A stretch of DNA of 64,000 nt, from NCBI GenBank assembly GCA_037903355.1, contig JBAJFE010000057.1, forward strand, positions 299,880 to 363,879, given 5' to 3'. Position numbers and translations under genes: made by a program. The number at the start of each line of letters is the position of its first letter. The first letter of the stretch is position 1. A model generated the notes under the pieces. It saw only the letters and a list, made by a program, of their open reading frames with translations, was not told the DNA's origin and ran no database searches. Below are positions 9,901-21,530 of the stretch, in pieces. The stretch is from Trichuris trichiura (Eukaryota > Nematoda > Enoplea > Trichinellida > Trichuridae).

Positions 9901-12900
9901 GTGAAGCGCCAACGATTCCGAACGCTTCGGGCATATTCCTAAAGTCCAAAATAACGTTAATGTTTGCTATTCGAAATAGGGCGATTGTCGGCTAGTTTGC
10001 ATCCTTGATTTTCGCTAAAGATAGAAGTCATAATGAAAAAACCTTTATTACGGAACGGTTCCCGTTTATGTATATAGAAAAGAGACTCCGGAGCTTTTTT
10101 TAAAGTTTTCCGTTGGTAGGTTTTCGCATTTGAGTCTGTGAGCGCAATTCTTTTTCTCGTTCCGTATGTCTTCTAGATTGTGTCTTCGTTGGTTGTTTCG
10201 AACATTCTTCTTTGTTGTTGAATCGCTGTTTTTCCATATTGCATTCATTTTTCTTTTTCTTTCTTTGTTTCATATATATTTCAATTTAATCCATTTCTAT
10301 TTGTTCTAATTATTTGTTTTTCTTTCCCGGTTTTTGTATTTTCATCTGTTGAGTGAGCAACAATTATACCGCGTCACAATATTTGTCCAAATCCCGCTTA
10401 TGTCCACTCCTTGATCGCGGTTGTATGTCGTATTATGTCTAATATATAGTGCTTCTTTAATTCTTCTTAACCGTAAATTGTTTTCGTAACATAAAACTTT
10501 TGGTTGGAGTGGTTGGTGCATTGCGTCGCGTGTTCCACTACAGCAGAGGCTTGTTTGGCTTTTTCCATTGTAATTTTTGGGTCCACGATTGGTCTGCCTC
10601 GCTGTGTGGTTAGATTGGTGCCATTGTTGAGTATGGCTTTCGCGTTATTGTAACTTGTGAGCTTTTTTAAGTGTTCGTTAAATCTATGCTCTAGGGTGTT
10701 TCCCGTTTCACCAATATAAATCCCTGAGCAAGAACATTCAACCGCGTATATTAATCCTGTCTTTTTGTTTGCGGGGATTTTAGTTTTGTCTGTGCGAAGA
10801 ATTGCCCTGAGGTTGGGCGAACTCTTGAAAAAGACTCTGAAGCCTAATCTTTTTCCTAATTGGACAATCTTTTCGCCTAAACCTGCCACATAAGGAATAA
10901 CCAGACAAGTGTCGTGCGGATTGTTTTGCTCTGGAGACTCACGTGTGCGAAGCTTGTGGTTGAGCACTTGGTTGATAAAGGATTTAGGATAACCGTTTTT
11001 GTAGAAGATTTTTCTAATGTAGTTAATTTCTGGCTGAGATATTCGGGACTGCATAAATTGAATGCTCTGTCTATCATTCCGGAGAGGATACCACGCATTA
11101 CTGATCGTGGGTGATGTGATGAAAAATTGAGGTACTGATCTGTGTGCGTGGGTTTTCTATACACTCTGGTTTTAAGGCCTTCGCTTGAGCGAATAATTAA
11201 GGCGTCCAGAAAGGGCAAGGTTTTGTTATCTTCTTTTTCCATTGTGAAGACTATTTGGTTAGGACGGACGTTGTTGAGGAATTGTAAAAATTGTTCTTCT
11301 TTTCCAGCTTTTATAATGACAAAGATGTCGTCTACGTATTTTTAAAAAGGCGTGGAGCTATGTGTCTGTCTATAGTTCTGAACATTTGTCTTTCAAAGTT
11401 TTCCATAAAAATTTCCGCTAATACAGAGGATAGGGGGCTTCCCATAGGTACTCCGTTAGATTGTTTATAGAACTTGTTATCAAAAGTGAAGTAATTGCCT
11501 TCTTGCATGCAAAACGAAACCAGCTTGACAATGTGAAAGGGATTTAATTTAGTTCTGCTGGGTAGATTTGTGTCCGTGTGGAGGAGATTGTGTAAGGTCT
11601 CTAGGGTGTCTGATATTGGGATGCTGGGAAATAAGTCTTTTACATCATAGCTGACTAAAATCTCGTCGGGTTCCAAACAATAGTTTTTTATTTCGTTGAC
11701 GAGCGTTTTGCTGTTTTTGACAAAGGTGGTTCCTTGCCTGTTAGTGGTTTGATGATCTTACTTAAGTATCTACTGAGTTCAGTGGTGATGCTGTTAATTG
11801 TGGAGACTATCGGTCTCAGCGGGATATCTGGTTTGTGTACTTTTGGGAGACCATAGAGCTCGGGGGGTCTGAAGTTCGATGCAAATTTAAGATGTGTTGT
11901 CATTTTGGTGATAGCAGGCTCTTTGGTTTCTGTGGCATATGTAATGAGAAGATAAGTCGTTTTGGGTATACAAGCAAATTTGAAGTCTTTTTTTCCGGCT
12001 ACGTTCACCTCGTCAGGTTTGGCTCGTAAGGTTTTAATGAAAAAAGTTTAATGGTCGTAATTTTCGGGATTGTTCGCGTCTATTCGGGCAAATTCCTGAA
12101 GTCCAAATAACGTTACTGTTTGCTATTCGAAATAGGGCGATTGTCGGCTGTTTACGTCCTTGATTTTCGCTAAAAATAGAAGTGAAGTAACGATGGAGGA
12201 ATTGACATTCGTTATACCATGCTTAGCGAACGTGAACAAAGGAGTTGCGTCATTCTCGTTGTCTCTTTCGAGCGATCAATGCAGTTGGCGGTTTGAGTGT
12301 TTCTCAAATTTCTTATTCGATTTTGCATTAGCCCGTAGTTCGCTTATGGAGCTTTATTAGCGGTTGAAATATTGTTTACGCCAAATTTATTTTGCATAGT
12401 GGATGCTCGTCGATAATTTCGCTGCTGAAGTCTGTACCACCAGTAATTTGAACCTGAAAATATTTACGGCTGCTAAAGTTGCTCTAATCGGTAGTTGGAA
12501 TTAGTCCAGTTGAAATTCGATTGACGTAGAGACCGTTAGCACCAGCAAATGCAATTGCAAAATCCATCACGTTATGTTAATATTCTGATCGCGTAGTACT
12601 GTAATTAATATTGTTCATCTAAACTGTGAATTTACTAAAATAATTAAACGCAAAGGCGCTTGTTTCTCGGCTCATTAATATAACTATTGTAAAAGTCGGT
12701 TTTTGCCTTAAAGATAGAGTGGTAAATAGGCGCATTCTCCATTCTATTAAATTTTCTGTTCTTTTAGCTTTTATTTCACATATTTAAAAAGTTTTGTACC
12801 TCGAAGTAGCGCAATTCAAAGAATGTAAATTTTGCGAAGTAGTTCCGAAGCTTCTATGACGTCCTTGTCGTCTTGGCTAAATTCTGCATTTCGCGAAGGT

Positions 12901-15900
12901 AGGTCTGCAGTTGCGTAATGCGGTTCCAACTTTCTTTCCAAGAAGTTGTACTTCCTTTGGTGGCAGTTTTTAAAAAATTTCGTTTCCGCAGCTATGTCAT
13001 CGCTTTTCTTCGCCTTATTGTGCGTACGGCGAAATGCTTGGCTGAGCTTGCGGAGCGGAATTATTCCACGCTAATGCGTCCAGCAAATTCCGCGTAGATT
13101 CAAAAGCGCCAATCAGTTTTTGGGTAATTGCTTCCCTTTTAATTTGCACGAGTAGTTCAAGTCTTTGCCGACAACAAACGAAGCATAGTATAGACATTTT
13201 GTAACGCGTCAGCAAGCTCCTATTGTCCACGAATCGATCATTTGCGTAGGGGACATTTTTTTCAAAGCGAAACGTAATTGCTCGGAAAAGATGTGAATAT
13301 TTAAATTCAGTTTTTGTATTATCTGTATCTGCGTATGAGTTTAGTTCGTTTTCATGTATTTCGGCTGCAAAAATTGACACCACTACCTTGCTTGGGCTTT
13401 CTGATACCCGCCTACCGTAAGTGAATATGACGTCTTCTTATTGTCTGTAACCTTTGGCAGAGCTGCTTTGGGAACTCTGCTATATATGGTAATTTATCCA
13501 AGTTGCATTTTTTATTCTTTCGTTTTAAAAATTTTCAAGCAACACTAAAAAATGACTATGTATAGCGCGTAACATTCTTAGTTTAGAATTAACGAACTAA
13601 TAGGGCTTTTGAAATATGCATCGTAAACTTTTCGCTTACATTTTGTGTTGCATGTGCTGCGCAGTTAGTTAATCTTTCAGTTTTGTTCTTATTTATTCCC
13701 TTTTACTTTTAGGCATCCCTTTGCGGTTTGCCGTTGAGGGAGTTGAGTAACCCCGGCGTTAGCGGTAGTATATTTTACATAACCAATGACGACAAGTTCA
13801 TCATAAAAACGGTGCAACGAAAGGAGGCAGACTTTCTTCAAAAGCTGCTGCCGGGATACTACATGGTTCGACGGCTTATTGTGCTTCACATTTTAATGAT
13901 AATTTCGATTTGTTTGCAGAATTTAAACCAAAACCCCAAAACGCTGTTACCCAAGTTTTTCGGGCTGTATTGCTACCAGTCGCTTGGAAAAAATGTGCGC
14001 CTAATTGTAATGAACAACATCCTGCCGTCAACAATTAAGTTGCATCAAAAGTACGACCTGAAAGGGTCTACGCACAGGCGAAGAGCCTCCAAGTACGAGC
14101 GTGCAAAGGAGAGCCCAACTTTAAAGGATCTTGATTTGTTGGAGTACAAAAATGGAATTCTCATCGACGCGCCAACGTTCGACGCTCTTATGAAAACCAT
14201 CAGCCGCGATTGTTTGGTGCGTAGGTCAATCTTTGCTTCTTTTTTTTTTAGCTTTAGTTGTCTTTCCCAATTCGCCTCCAATCCGCGCAGTGCACGTTCG
14301 TCCATACAACGCGAGTGAGCTTTTTTATTTGTCCGATGAAATGCATAAACGCAGACTGTTCAAGTGGCCCCTTGTTGAAGCTTTGCGAGAAATAAGCGGA
14401 TCGGTATCCTAGCTTATTTTTAGGTTTTAAAGAGTTTCAAGATAATGGATTACAGCCTATTGTTAGGAATTCACAATATGGACGAAGCGCAGCACGAAAA
14501 GCAGGTTTGCGTTTCTTTGCTTTACCCTTCAAGACGGGCGCGCTTCATCACATACTATATTGCAGGGCGAAGCCTGGTCGGAAGACCAGAATTCGGCAAG
14601 CGCAGGAGCAAGCGATTTGCCAGCCGAAAAAATCGAACCGCGTAAGTAGTAGTGGTCTTACCGTAATCATTAAAACGATACTGCTTAATTTGTTTACATC
14701 TATTATTAACTGTTATTTCCAGCTCCAAATCGTAACTTCTATCGTTTTTTGACGTGCTACGCGTTGACTGTAAGGCAAAGCCGATAAAATCCCATCCTTT
14801 TGTTTCGGTCGACTTATTGACTTGCAAGTTCGAATAATAATGCTCGTTTTCCAAATATCCCTTCTTGATGGTATAAGGCGGTTTGCTTGGAAACATCTTA
14901 CGCAATTGCTATTGGTTAACCGTTTTGGCATTTAACTGTCGCGTAAAGTTGGAAATTGGCCTACCCGGAAGAATTTTGTCGTGCAGGAATCATCTTAAGC
15001 CGGCGGTTCTTTTTTCCAGCGACAGCGCGACCTTAATCTGCTTTATTTTTCCACCAATTAGTATAATTTACCCGATTTCACCCTTTTTCGGGATAAGGTC
15101 TTCTAAGCAGAGAATCGGAAATTAGTTGAAAGAATTTCAACACCAAAAGACTTTTTGTCGTAAAATAATTTTTTTCTCGTAGGAAAATTTTCTGATGACA
15201 AAATATGCACCGCTTAATTCGCCAAGCACTAATAGTATGCTATAACGCAGTTGATTTCCGTAGGCGAAGTGAGTCATATTTTGCCTGTCCTATTGAAATG
15301 CGCGATTTTTAGATTTCTGCAGCTTTTTTGTGTTCAGCAATCGGGTAGAAAGAAAGTTAAGCCAAAATCAAATGAGGCGGGCCAGTTTGTCGCGCAATGC
15401 AAATTTTGTAAGGCCTTCACCGACAGCATTTATTCGCGGGAACTTTTTTCCACCCGAGCGAGACCTTTCCGCTTTTATATGACGTCACAAAGAGAAGATT
15501 TAACACTCGATCCGACGTGGCGGTTTAGGGATACGGAAACGCGTTCGGTCGAGTGACTTTTCAAAAATGTCTCTTTCCGGGAAAGGTCGTTATCTTAAAA
15601 GTGTCTGTTTGATTTTATAACTGACATGACGTCTTAAACCGTCTCCTGAAAAAGTCGCGTGCAGAAATTTCCACTTGTGACGTCATGGTAGCTGTCTTGA
15701 AAGTCGTAGGGAAATATTTACACGTCATCTAAAAGAAGCGATTGTGTAGTGCCCACGTAGGAGTCTTTTCGCAACGTATCTCCTATAAAGTAGACCGTCT
15801 ATTCCATATGCAGCATGTCAGCGATTGGTTCGTCAACAAAATTCAAATTTTAAATGGTTTTCAATTTTCTGATATACTTTTTTGCTTCTTTTTTTACCAA

Positions 15901-17170
15901 ACGGATTGTTTATAAATCAGAAAGCGAGTATGCCTTGTTCTTATGTGTTAATACTTATTGGATCTTTGGTATGGCAAGATTTAGCAACGTTATACAGGAA
16001 CATATTGATTATGCCTTCGTATGATTATGATAAGCGAGTGTAAAGCGTAAGTTAGCATATGGGTTTTCTAGTTGGCAGTTTTGTTGTTTACTTGAAGACA
16101 GCTTTGCTAAGTAGAACAAAGTTTCACCCTACAACATGGCTTTTTCCGTTAGGCGGACAAAAGTTTAGTTCGAAATCATGAAGTTACCGGATGTGGATGG
16201 GTGACATAGATTCCGAAACAATCGTGATTTCAAAATAAGCTTTTTAGCGGGAAAAAGCCGTACGGCGGAAGACAGTTCGCGGCTTTATTTTACTAACCTG
16301 TTTTGGCTATATAGACGTACGCTGACTTGGCTGCCCTGCTTGGTAACAACTTTTTTTTACGATATGCCATTATTTGTAGGCGATCGAAAGGTGGTTCGAC
16401 AGAAAACCGTCTTTAGCACGTGGGAGTCAATCCAGACGGAAGCAGCGCCGCTAGATTTGGGCGACGAATATCCGTACGATCAATTTTCTTTGTTCATTGA
16501 CCCAATGGCCAAATTTGGTATTTTTGCAGCGTTGGCGGTATTCTTGCCCATAACATACTCGGCGAACGTCTTCTTCTCTTTCTTGGAATCATAGACATAT
16601 TGCAGAACTACAGGTTGTTCAAAAGAATGGAGCACGGATGGAAGAGTCTCTTGCACGACGGGGTGAGCCGTTGAAACATTTGACGACAATTTTAAAATGG
16701 AGTAAAAACGATTGCAGGATTCCATATCGGTCCATCATCCGAACTTCTACGCGCAAAGATTTGAAAAATTTTTAAGAGAAGTCGCATTCACGAGGGTTAC
16801 TATGCGTACGTCCGCTTTTTGCCGACGTTTTTTTTCTGAGAGAAAAGTTGTTCGTTTAGCCATTAGCAATCCGGTGAACAGCAAGCGGAGAAGTCAAAAG
16901 AAATCGAGTCCATATTCTCAGGATACTCGTTCGAGGACGACGCCGGAAGTCTCCTCTAAACCTGATTTGCTACCGCTGATATCCGAATCTTCCGTCGCCT
17001 CGGATTCGACGCAGACTTGTCTAGTGCCTTTGTCGCTTACGTTGGATTCCTCAGACAAGTATGATCGGCTGCTTATACTTATGCTCTTTCCTCCTTTTAC
17101 CGTTTAACTTATTTGCAGCGTCAGCACGTTGCAACAAGAGCTTGACGTCAAGCAAGGCATTGAAGTGTAG
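6943..17170 (+). CDS. PIP5K1: Type I phosphatidylinositol-4-phosphate 5-kinase
   Basis: The enzyme phosphorylates PI(4)P to PI(4,5)P2 at the plasma membrane; C. elegans ppk-1 is the likely counterpart. Eleven exons join in frame to 574 aa: 6943-7041, 7109-7389, 7445-7562, 13713-13865, 13920-14216, 14424-14504, 14566-14641, 16380-16473, 16530-16662, 16718-17058 and 17119-17170. Visible kinase landmarks are [17 protein letters not shown], the ATP-binding lysine in [20 protein letters not shown], the catalytic [41 protein letters not shown] and the substrate-recognition stretch [14 protein letters not shown]. The last 120 residues are Ser/Thr/Lys-rich and variable; a 45 bp in-frame intron could hide near 16800. 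Intron 3 (6.15 kb) hosts a PLE and a candidate nested gene. Exon 5 uses donor GTGCGT, with an alternative four bases later. A polyadenylation signal follows at 17415. Confidence 0.95.
7563..9729 (+). other. PIP5K intron 3, proximal part
   Basis: The intron opens with GTAAGG at 7563. No supported gene is seen in this 2.2 kb. It contains GTT/ATT-rich and (GA)n microsatellites near 7731-7778 and a short CG-rich run near 8395-8405. Confidence 0.6.
7731..7778 (+). repeat. GTT/GA microsatellite
   Basis: GTTGTT units interspersed with ATT are followed by a run of eight GA dinucleotides, inside intron 3 of PIP5K. Confidence 0.8.
9730..10028 (+). repeat. Left direct repeat flanking PLE copy 2
   Basis: Starts GATAAGTCGTTTTGGGTATA and ends ATAGAAGT. 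It is repeated in the same orientation at 11951-12183. The two copies are nearly identical except for a 66 bp block present only here, bounded by short GGGCA repeats. Confidence 0.9.
10029..11950 (-). mobile_element. Penelope-like retroelement copy 2, 5'-truncated
   Basis: The sequence is about 95% like copy 1 from its 3' terminus to within the RT, where it stops abruptly at 11950 (copy 1 continues from about 5018). The 3' terminus is degenerate (TTTATTACGGAACGGTTCCCG), and the hammerhead region has been replaced by other sequence. The 5' truncation fits target-primed reverse transcription. It lies inside PIP5K intron 3 in antisense orientation, exactly between two ~300 bp direct repeats. Confidence 0.9.
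10467..11950 (-). pseudogene. PLE copy 2 RT/GIY-YIG remnant
   Basis: Frames 11950-11688, 11676-11332, 11242-10877 and 11054-10467 together cover the RT palm, thumb and endonuclease. Unlike copy 1 it keeps motif A ([10 protein letters not shown]). However, it loses the frame exactly at the YVDD box (about 11340), again near the start of the thumb, and near 11700. The GIY-YIG part is intact here: [20 protein letters not shown] followed by [11 protein letters not shown] and a conserved tail. The two copies therefore carry complementary lesions. Confidence 0.88.
11951..12183 (+). repeat. Right direct repeat flanking PLE copy 2
   Basis: Second copy of 9730-10028, lacking 66 bp. It begins at the base where PLE homology ends, so it marks the junction precisely. 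Confidence 0.9.
12184..12815 (+). other. PIP5K intron 3, no gene seen
   Basis: AT-rich intronic sequence. A 66-codon plus-strand frame at 12160-12360 has no recognisable feature. Confidence 0.5.
12816..13197 (-). CDS. Candidate two-exon nested gene, function unknown
   Basis: The ATG at 13197 opens a 16-codon exon (13150-13197, [16 protein letters not shown]) ending at a GTGCAA donor. A CATTAG acceptor (13072-13071) starts an 85-codon exon (12816-13070) in the same phase, ending in TGA. The 100-residue product is highly charged, with [20 protein letters not shown] in the middle and [11 protein letters not shown] at the very end. I do not recognise the family. The composition, phase agreement and clean stop argue for a real small protein. 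It lies wholly inside PIP5K intron 3 on the opposite strand. The alternative is a chance frame; cDNA would settle it. Confidence 0.45.
14642..16379 (+). other. PIP5K intron 7, no gene seen
   Basis: The intron runs from the GTAAGT donor at 14642 to the TTTGTAG acceptor at 16379. Several frames of 70-116 codons are open on either strand without motifs. No repeat family seen elsewhere in the window is found in it. Confidence 0.6.
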
Positions 17171-17414
17171 CGTCTGCGCACCGAAACAAATTTTGTAGTA
17201 GATTTCCTACCTGAATTCCTTTTACCGCCATTTTCATCAATTGTTCATTATAAAAAAAAAAGAAAACGGAAAGTCGCTGCCGCCGCTGCTGCGTTGTTCG
17301 TTCATACTATTGTCCGCTTGGTGAATTCTTTGTTGCCTTGTGAAAACATTCCGTGCTAAAGCTTATTTTTGTAACTCTGTCCCAATCGTTCAAAGGACAG
17401 TCGCCGTAGAGCAT

Positions 17415-17420
17415 AATAAA
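17415..17420 (+). promoter_or_regulatory. Polyadenylation signal AATAAA for PIP5K
   Basis: This is the first AATAAA after the PIP5K stop (17168-17170), giving a 3' UTR of about 260 bp. It ends 71 bp short of the PHB2 stop on the other strand, so the two convergent genes sit almost tail to tail. Confidence 0.55.
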
Positions 17421-17490
17421 TCTTAAAGTCTGTTTTACTGGTTGCAACACCCACAAAGTTTGTCATTCTTAAGAGGGCGACTTTTTGTTG

Positions 17491-18748
17491 CTATTTCTTC
17501 TTCTTCTTGAAGAGTTCGTCGGCGCTCTGCAGGAAGTCGTCGCTACCGATATTTAATATTAAGTTGTTGGCGTTCAAGTAGGCTCGATTGCTCGACTGGG
17601 AAAGCTGCGAAAAGAGAAAGAAATGCAAGTTTTATATTTAAAAGATAAGCAGGTACTAATCTTACAGTACGGGCAACGTTCTGTGCAGCCCTAATTTTGC
17701 GCAGCTTCAAATATCCCGGATCTTTGGCCATAGCTTCACCAATCTGCAGTAACGTTAGCCATTCGTAATGGATAGGCAAAAGAAGTGGAAAATACCAGTT
17801 TTGCTGCTTGTGCTTCCCCCTCCGCTTGTACGATTTTTTGTTGACGTTCCTGCTTAGCACGTTCGACATAGAAGGCTGCTCGTTGCGCTTCTTGGGCAGC
17901 CACCTGCTTTGCTTCTACCGCTTGAGCATATTCGCGCCCAAATGACAGTTCTGTGATGGATACGTCATCAAGAATTATATTGAAATCCTTTGCCCTCTCC
18001 ACGAGCATCTTGCGAATCAGCAATGAAACTTGCTGTCGTTGAGTGATCAACTGAGAAGCATTAAACTTAGCAACGACGCTTTTGAGAACCTAAAACTACA
18101 GTATACAAATACTGGAAAAGCAGGTACTGGAAAAGCTTGGGCACTTCGTTGCAAATAGACGGCAGCACACGTTCATCCCAGTCGATTCCCAGTGTGCGGT
18201 ATATGCGCGGCAAAAACTGGGCATCGGGACGTGACAAAACTCGCAGCGAAATGTTGACCATTTGCAAATCTGCAGTAAAGGAACCCGTCTAGAGGTTCAC
18301 TGAAAGCGACGTTGGGTTAAGAAGCAAAACGGCAATTAGTTTTATACATATTCAGCTTTGCCCGTCCTTACGGAAAAGTAGGGAAAAAAGAAGAAAATTC
18401 ACCTTTGCTGCCGGTAGGGCTGCTAATCTTGTGAGGCCTTGCGCGCACGTCGTACACGATCGGATATTGGAACCAGGGAAGTCGAAAATGGAGACCTTCC
18501 GGATATATTTCAGGCCGAACGCCGGATAAACGACTGTATATGATAGCTCTTTGCCCGCCGTCAACTGAAAAGCCAAACTGGCTGAAATCAACGCAAAAAA
18601 ACAGTGAAGTATACGGCTTGCCTGTGTAAAAGCTTTGACTCAGCCCATAGGTCAAACCAACAGCACCGGCTATTAAGCCAATACTAGTAGTAACTCCTTT
18701 GGGATTACGCATCATGCGGCTAAGCATGTCCATTGCCTTCTCAGACAT
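17491..18748 (-). CDS. PHB2: Prohibitin-2
   Basis: PHB2 forms ring complexes with PHB1 in the inner mitochondrial membrane, which support cristae, protein turnover and mitophagy. Six exons (18622-18748, 18403-18564, 18145-18269, 17796-18089, 17666-17743, 17491-17604) give 299 aa, the same length as human PHB2. An N-terminal hydrophobic anchor ([18 protein letters not shown]) is followed by the SPFH domain ([48 protein letters not shown]). The coiled-coil segment has [33 protein letters not shown] and [10 protein letters not shown]. The tail is lysine-rich. Intron 1 starts with GC instead of GT (18621-18620). The donor of intron 3 is GTGCCC, also weak. An in-frame upstream ATG at 18790 exists, but MSEKAMDML fits the family start better. 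Confidence 0.96.
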
Positions 18749-19280
18749 TGTCGAACGCGTCTGGTAAGTACAACGTCGAGGATGGAACAACCACTACCAC
18801 TACAGTGCGCTATATGACTTGAACATCATAAATTCGTGCATTGTTTAATTGAGCCCAAATTGAAAAGCGCAAGTTTACGCTAGAAGTCGATCACTAACGA
18901 AAGGTAACAGCACTTTTGTAGCTAAACTTTAATTCAAGCACCTTTCTGCAACTGTTTAAGAATTTAATTCTGCCGTTGTCGAACTGCTACAAAGTCGTTT
19001 TGTTAAAGTCATTCATCACCGCACAAAGACAGCATCGATGACTTAAAAATTGGTTGTCGTTGAAGATATGCTTTTAGTGTAATTTTTTCTACCGGTATTG
19101 GGGTTTTTCAGCGGTTTGCTCAAAATTGGCGCGCAACATCCGAACGTGGATGAAGTGAGACCCATTGAATGAATATTGCGGCAACATTCGTGGGTGAGTT
19201 GCCTGAAGGCGTTCGACCTTTCGTATTATCCGCTCGCCACGGTCTATTGGTTCAATTTGCGCTGTTAACTTTTATCTCAA

Positions 19281-19303
19281 TAGGCTCAGGCTTAGGCTTA
19301 GGC
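19281..19303 (+). repeat. Short interstitial TTAGGC telomere-like run
   Basis: TAGGC-TCAGGC-TTAGGC-TTAGGC, about three and a half units of the nematode telomere repeat. Another two units occur in reverse complement near 60231-60246. They are too short to mark a fusion by themselves. Confidence 0.5.
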
Positions 19304-20239
19304 TTTGAAGTCTACGTCGAGCAGTTTAGCGCGTAGCGGATAGAAATGCTTAGCCTGAGCCCGTTAGATCAAAAGGTAGCAGTACAACCTGAATAAGTTG
19401 ACCGTAGCCGCGTGGCGCGCAAATCATGGGAAAACCGTCTCTTTTTCCGTCTAACGCCTTTGAACATAAAGTACTTATTAATAGGTGCGCGCTTAACTGT
19501 CTGCCTTGTTTACACGATCATAGTCTTTATCGAAATAAGTTGTTTATTTGTTGACGGAGCTTTCTTGGGGCAAGTTGTCCCGCCTACACGAAGTAGAACC
19601 AAAAACCTAACAAGGTTGGTCCTGAAGCTTCCTCTAGAAGTAACCTCTCCACGTTGAGAAGTCTTTTCAGCGAGCAGTGAAACAAGTAACTTCACAGCTT
19701 GATGCTTTCAGGCTATCTATGTAAATCGAAATATCAGGGTTGCAAGTGGCAGTATTATGCAAATCACATTTTTTTAAAAATACACTGTATAATGCTAGTA
19801 TACCCTGACGTAAGCGGCGATGAACTATACAGTTTATGATTTCTTTCGGGTGTCTTTCTTTCCACGTAAAAGTCCTTTTCGTATGCTGAACATGTTCTTT
19901 TACAGCTCTGAACAGAATTGTTCACTCAGCAATCCCATATAAGGCTACTGTTCTTGCAAAGCATACATTATGCAGCGAGTAACTGTTTTTTCAACAAGAT
20001 AGTCTTCCATTTCATTTTTCTGGAGCACTGTCCATTAATCACTGTGCAAAAGACTTTCCTTTCCGAGCTTTCCATAATCCCTTCAATGCTTGCTTGTCAA
20101 GCAGTATTGGTTGGACAGTGTAAACGGAAATACCGTGTCCATGCAATGATATTTTAAAAAATGAGAGCTTTCATATGAAAATACCTTCAGCTTTCTTTTT
20201 CTTATCCCTCAGATCGTAGAACTAGTTGCTATGATTTCT

Positions 20240-21530
20240 TAGGTGCAATGACGTCATCTTGTATCACAAATTTATCCTAGAAAGTTGACTCACTGTCTTT
20301 CAACGTATTGTTATCACCTCTGACAAGTGCATGGAAAGAACATAGACAAAAAACAGCGTAATCAGTACTTGAAGGGGATAAGAGCAATTGAAGAGTAAGG
20401 TTAAAGAGAAAGTGATGTGTTGACTTTCGGAAATGCAGTTACTTACATTAGAAATGGAATGGCTTAATTCCTTACAGCTTTACATCGTAACGTTTACGAA
20501 TTCTAGTCAGCGCGACTGACTTTACCGAACAAAAGGCTACAAAAGTGTACATTCCATTGCGAAATACACTCTTTTCATATTGATTAACGCCGTTGGAGTT
20601 GTATACTCATTTTACGGATAAGCCAGATATGCAAATAATCATTGTATTCCAATTTATCTTGAAGCTTATCGACTTAACACAAAAGAGTGGCGCTTCCGTT
20701 CGCTACTGTCATATTCAAATTTCTGCCGATCATGTTCAAGTGACCGCGTAGAAGTAAAGCGAATGTTTCATTAGTCAGCGCATACAGACATAGCAGACAG
20801 CGTTGGGAGGTGTTCAGATGACTGTCGATTATTGGTATTATTCAGGGAATTGACCTGACAGTCTATTAAGGAAGAAATTTCAAAATTGTTACGTGTTTTC
20901 AAGAGTGTATACCTAATTGTTGCGCAGAATTCTAAAAGACTTGTTACGGTATGTAGTCAGAAGTACACATTGCAACTGCCATTTTTAAACTGCACATTTA
21001 TTAATATTATTATTATGCTTTAGGATGTATATTTCGTATTGCCTTCCTTCTGTGTCTTCTGCAGGCTTGCCATGTAGATACGAGAGAACTACATTTGCTT
21101 TGGAGTATGTATGAAAATTTTTTAAAAAAAAATGTAAGAACACGATGGCACTAGGCCATCCGTGTCTTTGAGTTGACCGTAAAGGTAACTCCAATGGAAT
21201 TCCAAGGTATACTCCTATGCTAACTCCAACCGTATTCCTGGCTGAAACGCATGATTAATTCAACGGTTGAACTTACCATGGCGATGACCTCGGAATGATG
21301 GTATTCGTGTCCTCAATGGCCTCCTTTATGAGGCATACTGGCAACGGCACCCTATGAGGTTAACAGATGGGTTTGTCCCACCTATGGGTTCACAATGCGT
21401 TGACATTTACGCAAAGAACTAAGGAAAAACATGCTGGGTTGTGTTTAACTTCGTTCCACCGTATATTCCTTTGATTAATTGGCGTACGAGTAACGCATCT
21501 GCGAAAAAGCAATGATATGCAAAACTGAAT
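20240..21530 (+). repeat. Inverted duplication, arm A (non-coding)
   Basis: About 1.25 kb matches 51170-52460 in reverse complement with roughly 90% identity. Examples are the runs around CTGACAGTCTATTAAGGAAG and GGTATACTCCTATGC, which recur inverted. Similarity fades gradually at both ends, and I see no clear terminal repeat or ORF. It may be an old non-autonomous element or a duplicated segment. Confidence 0.85.

Noticed and set aside
19281..19303. Chromosome-end fusion at the TTAGGC run
   Set aside because: Only about 3.5 units, not head-to-head, and no subtelomeric change around it.
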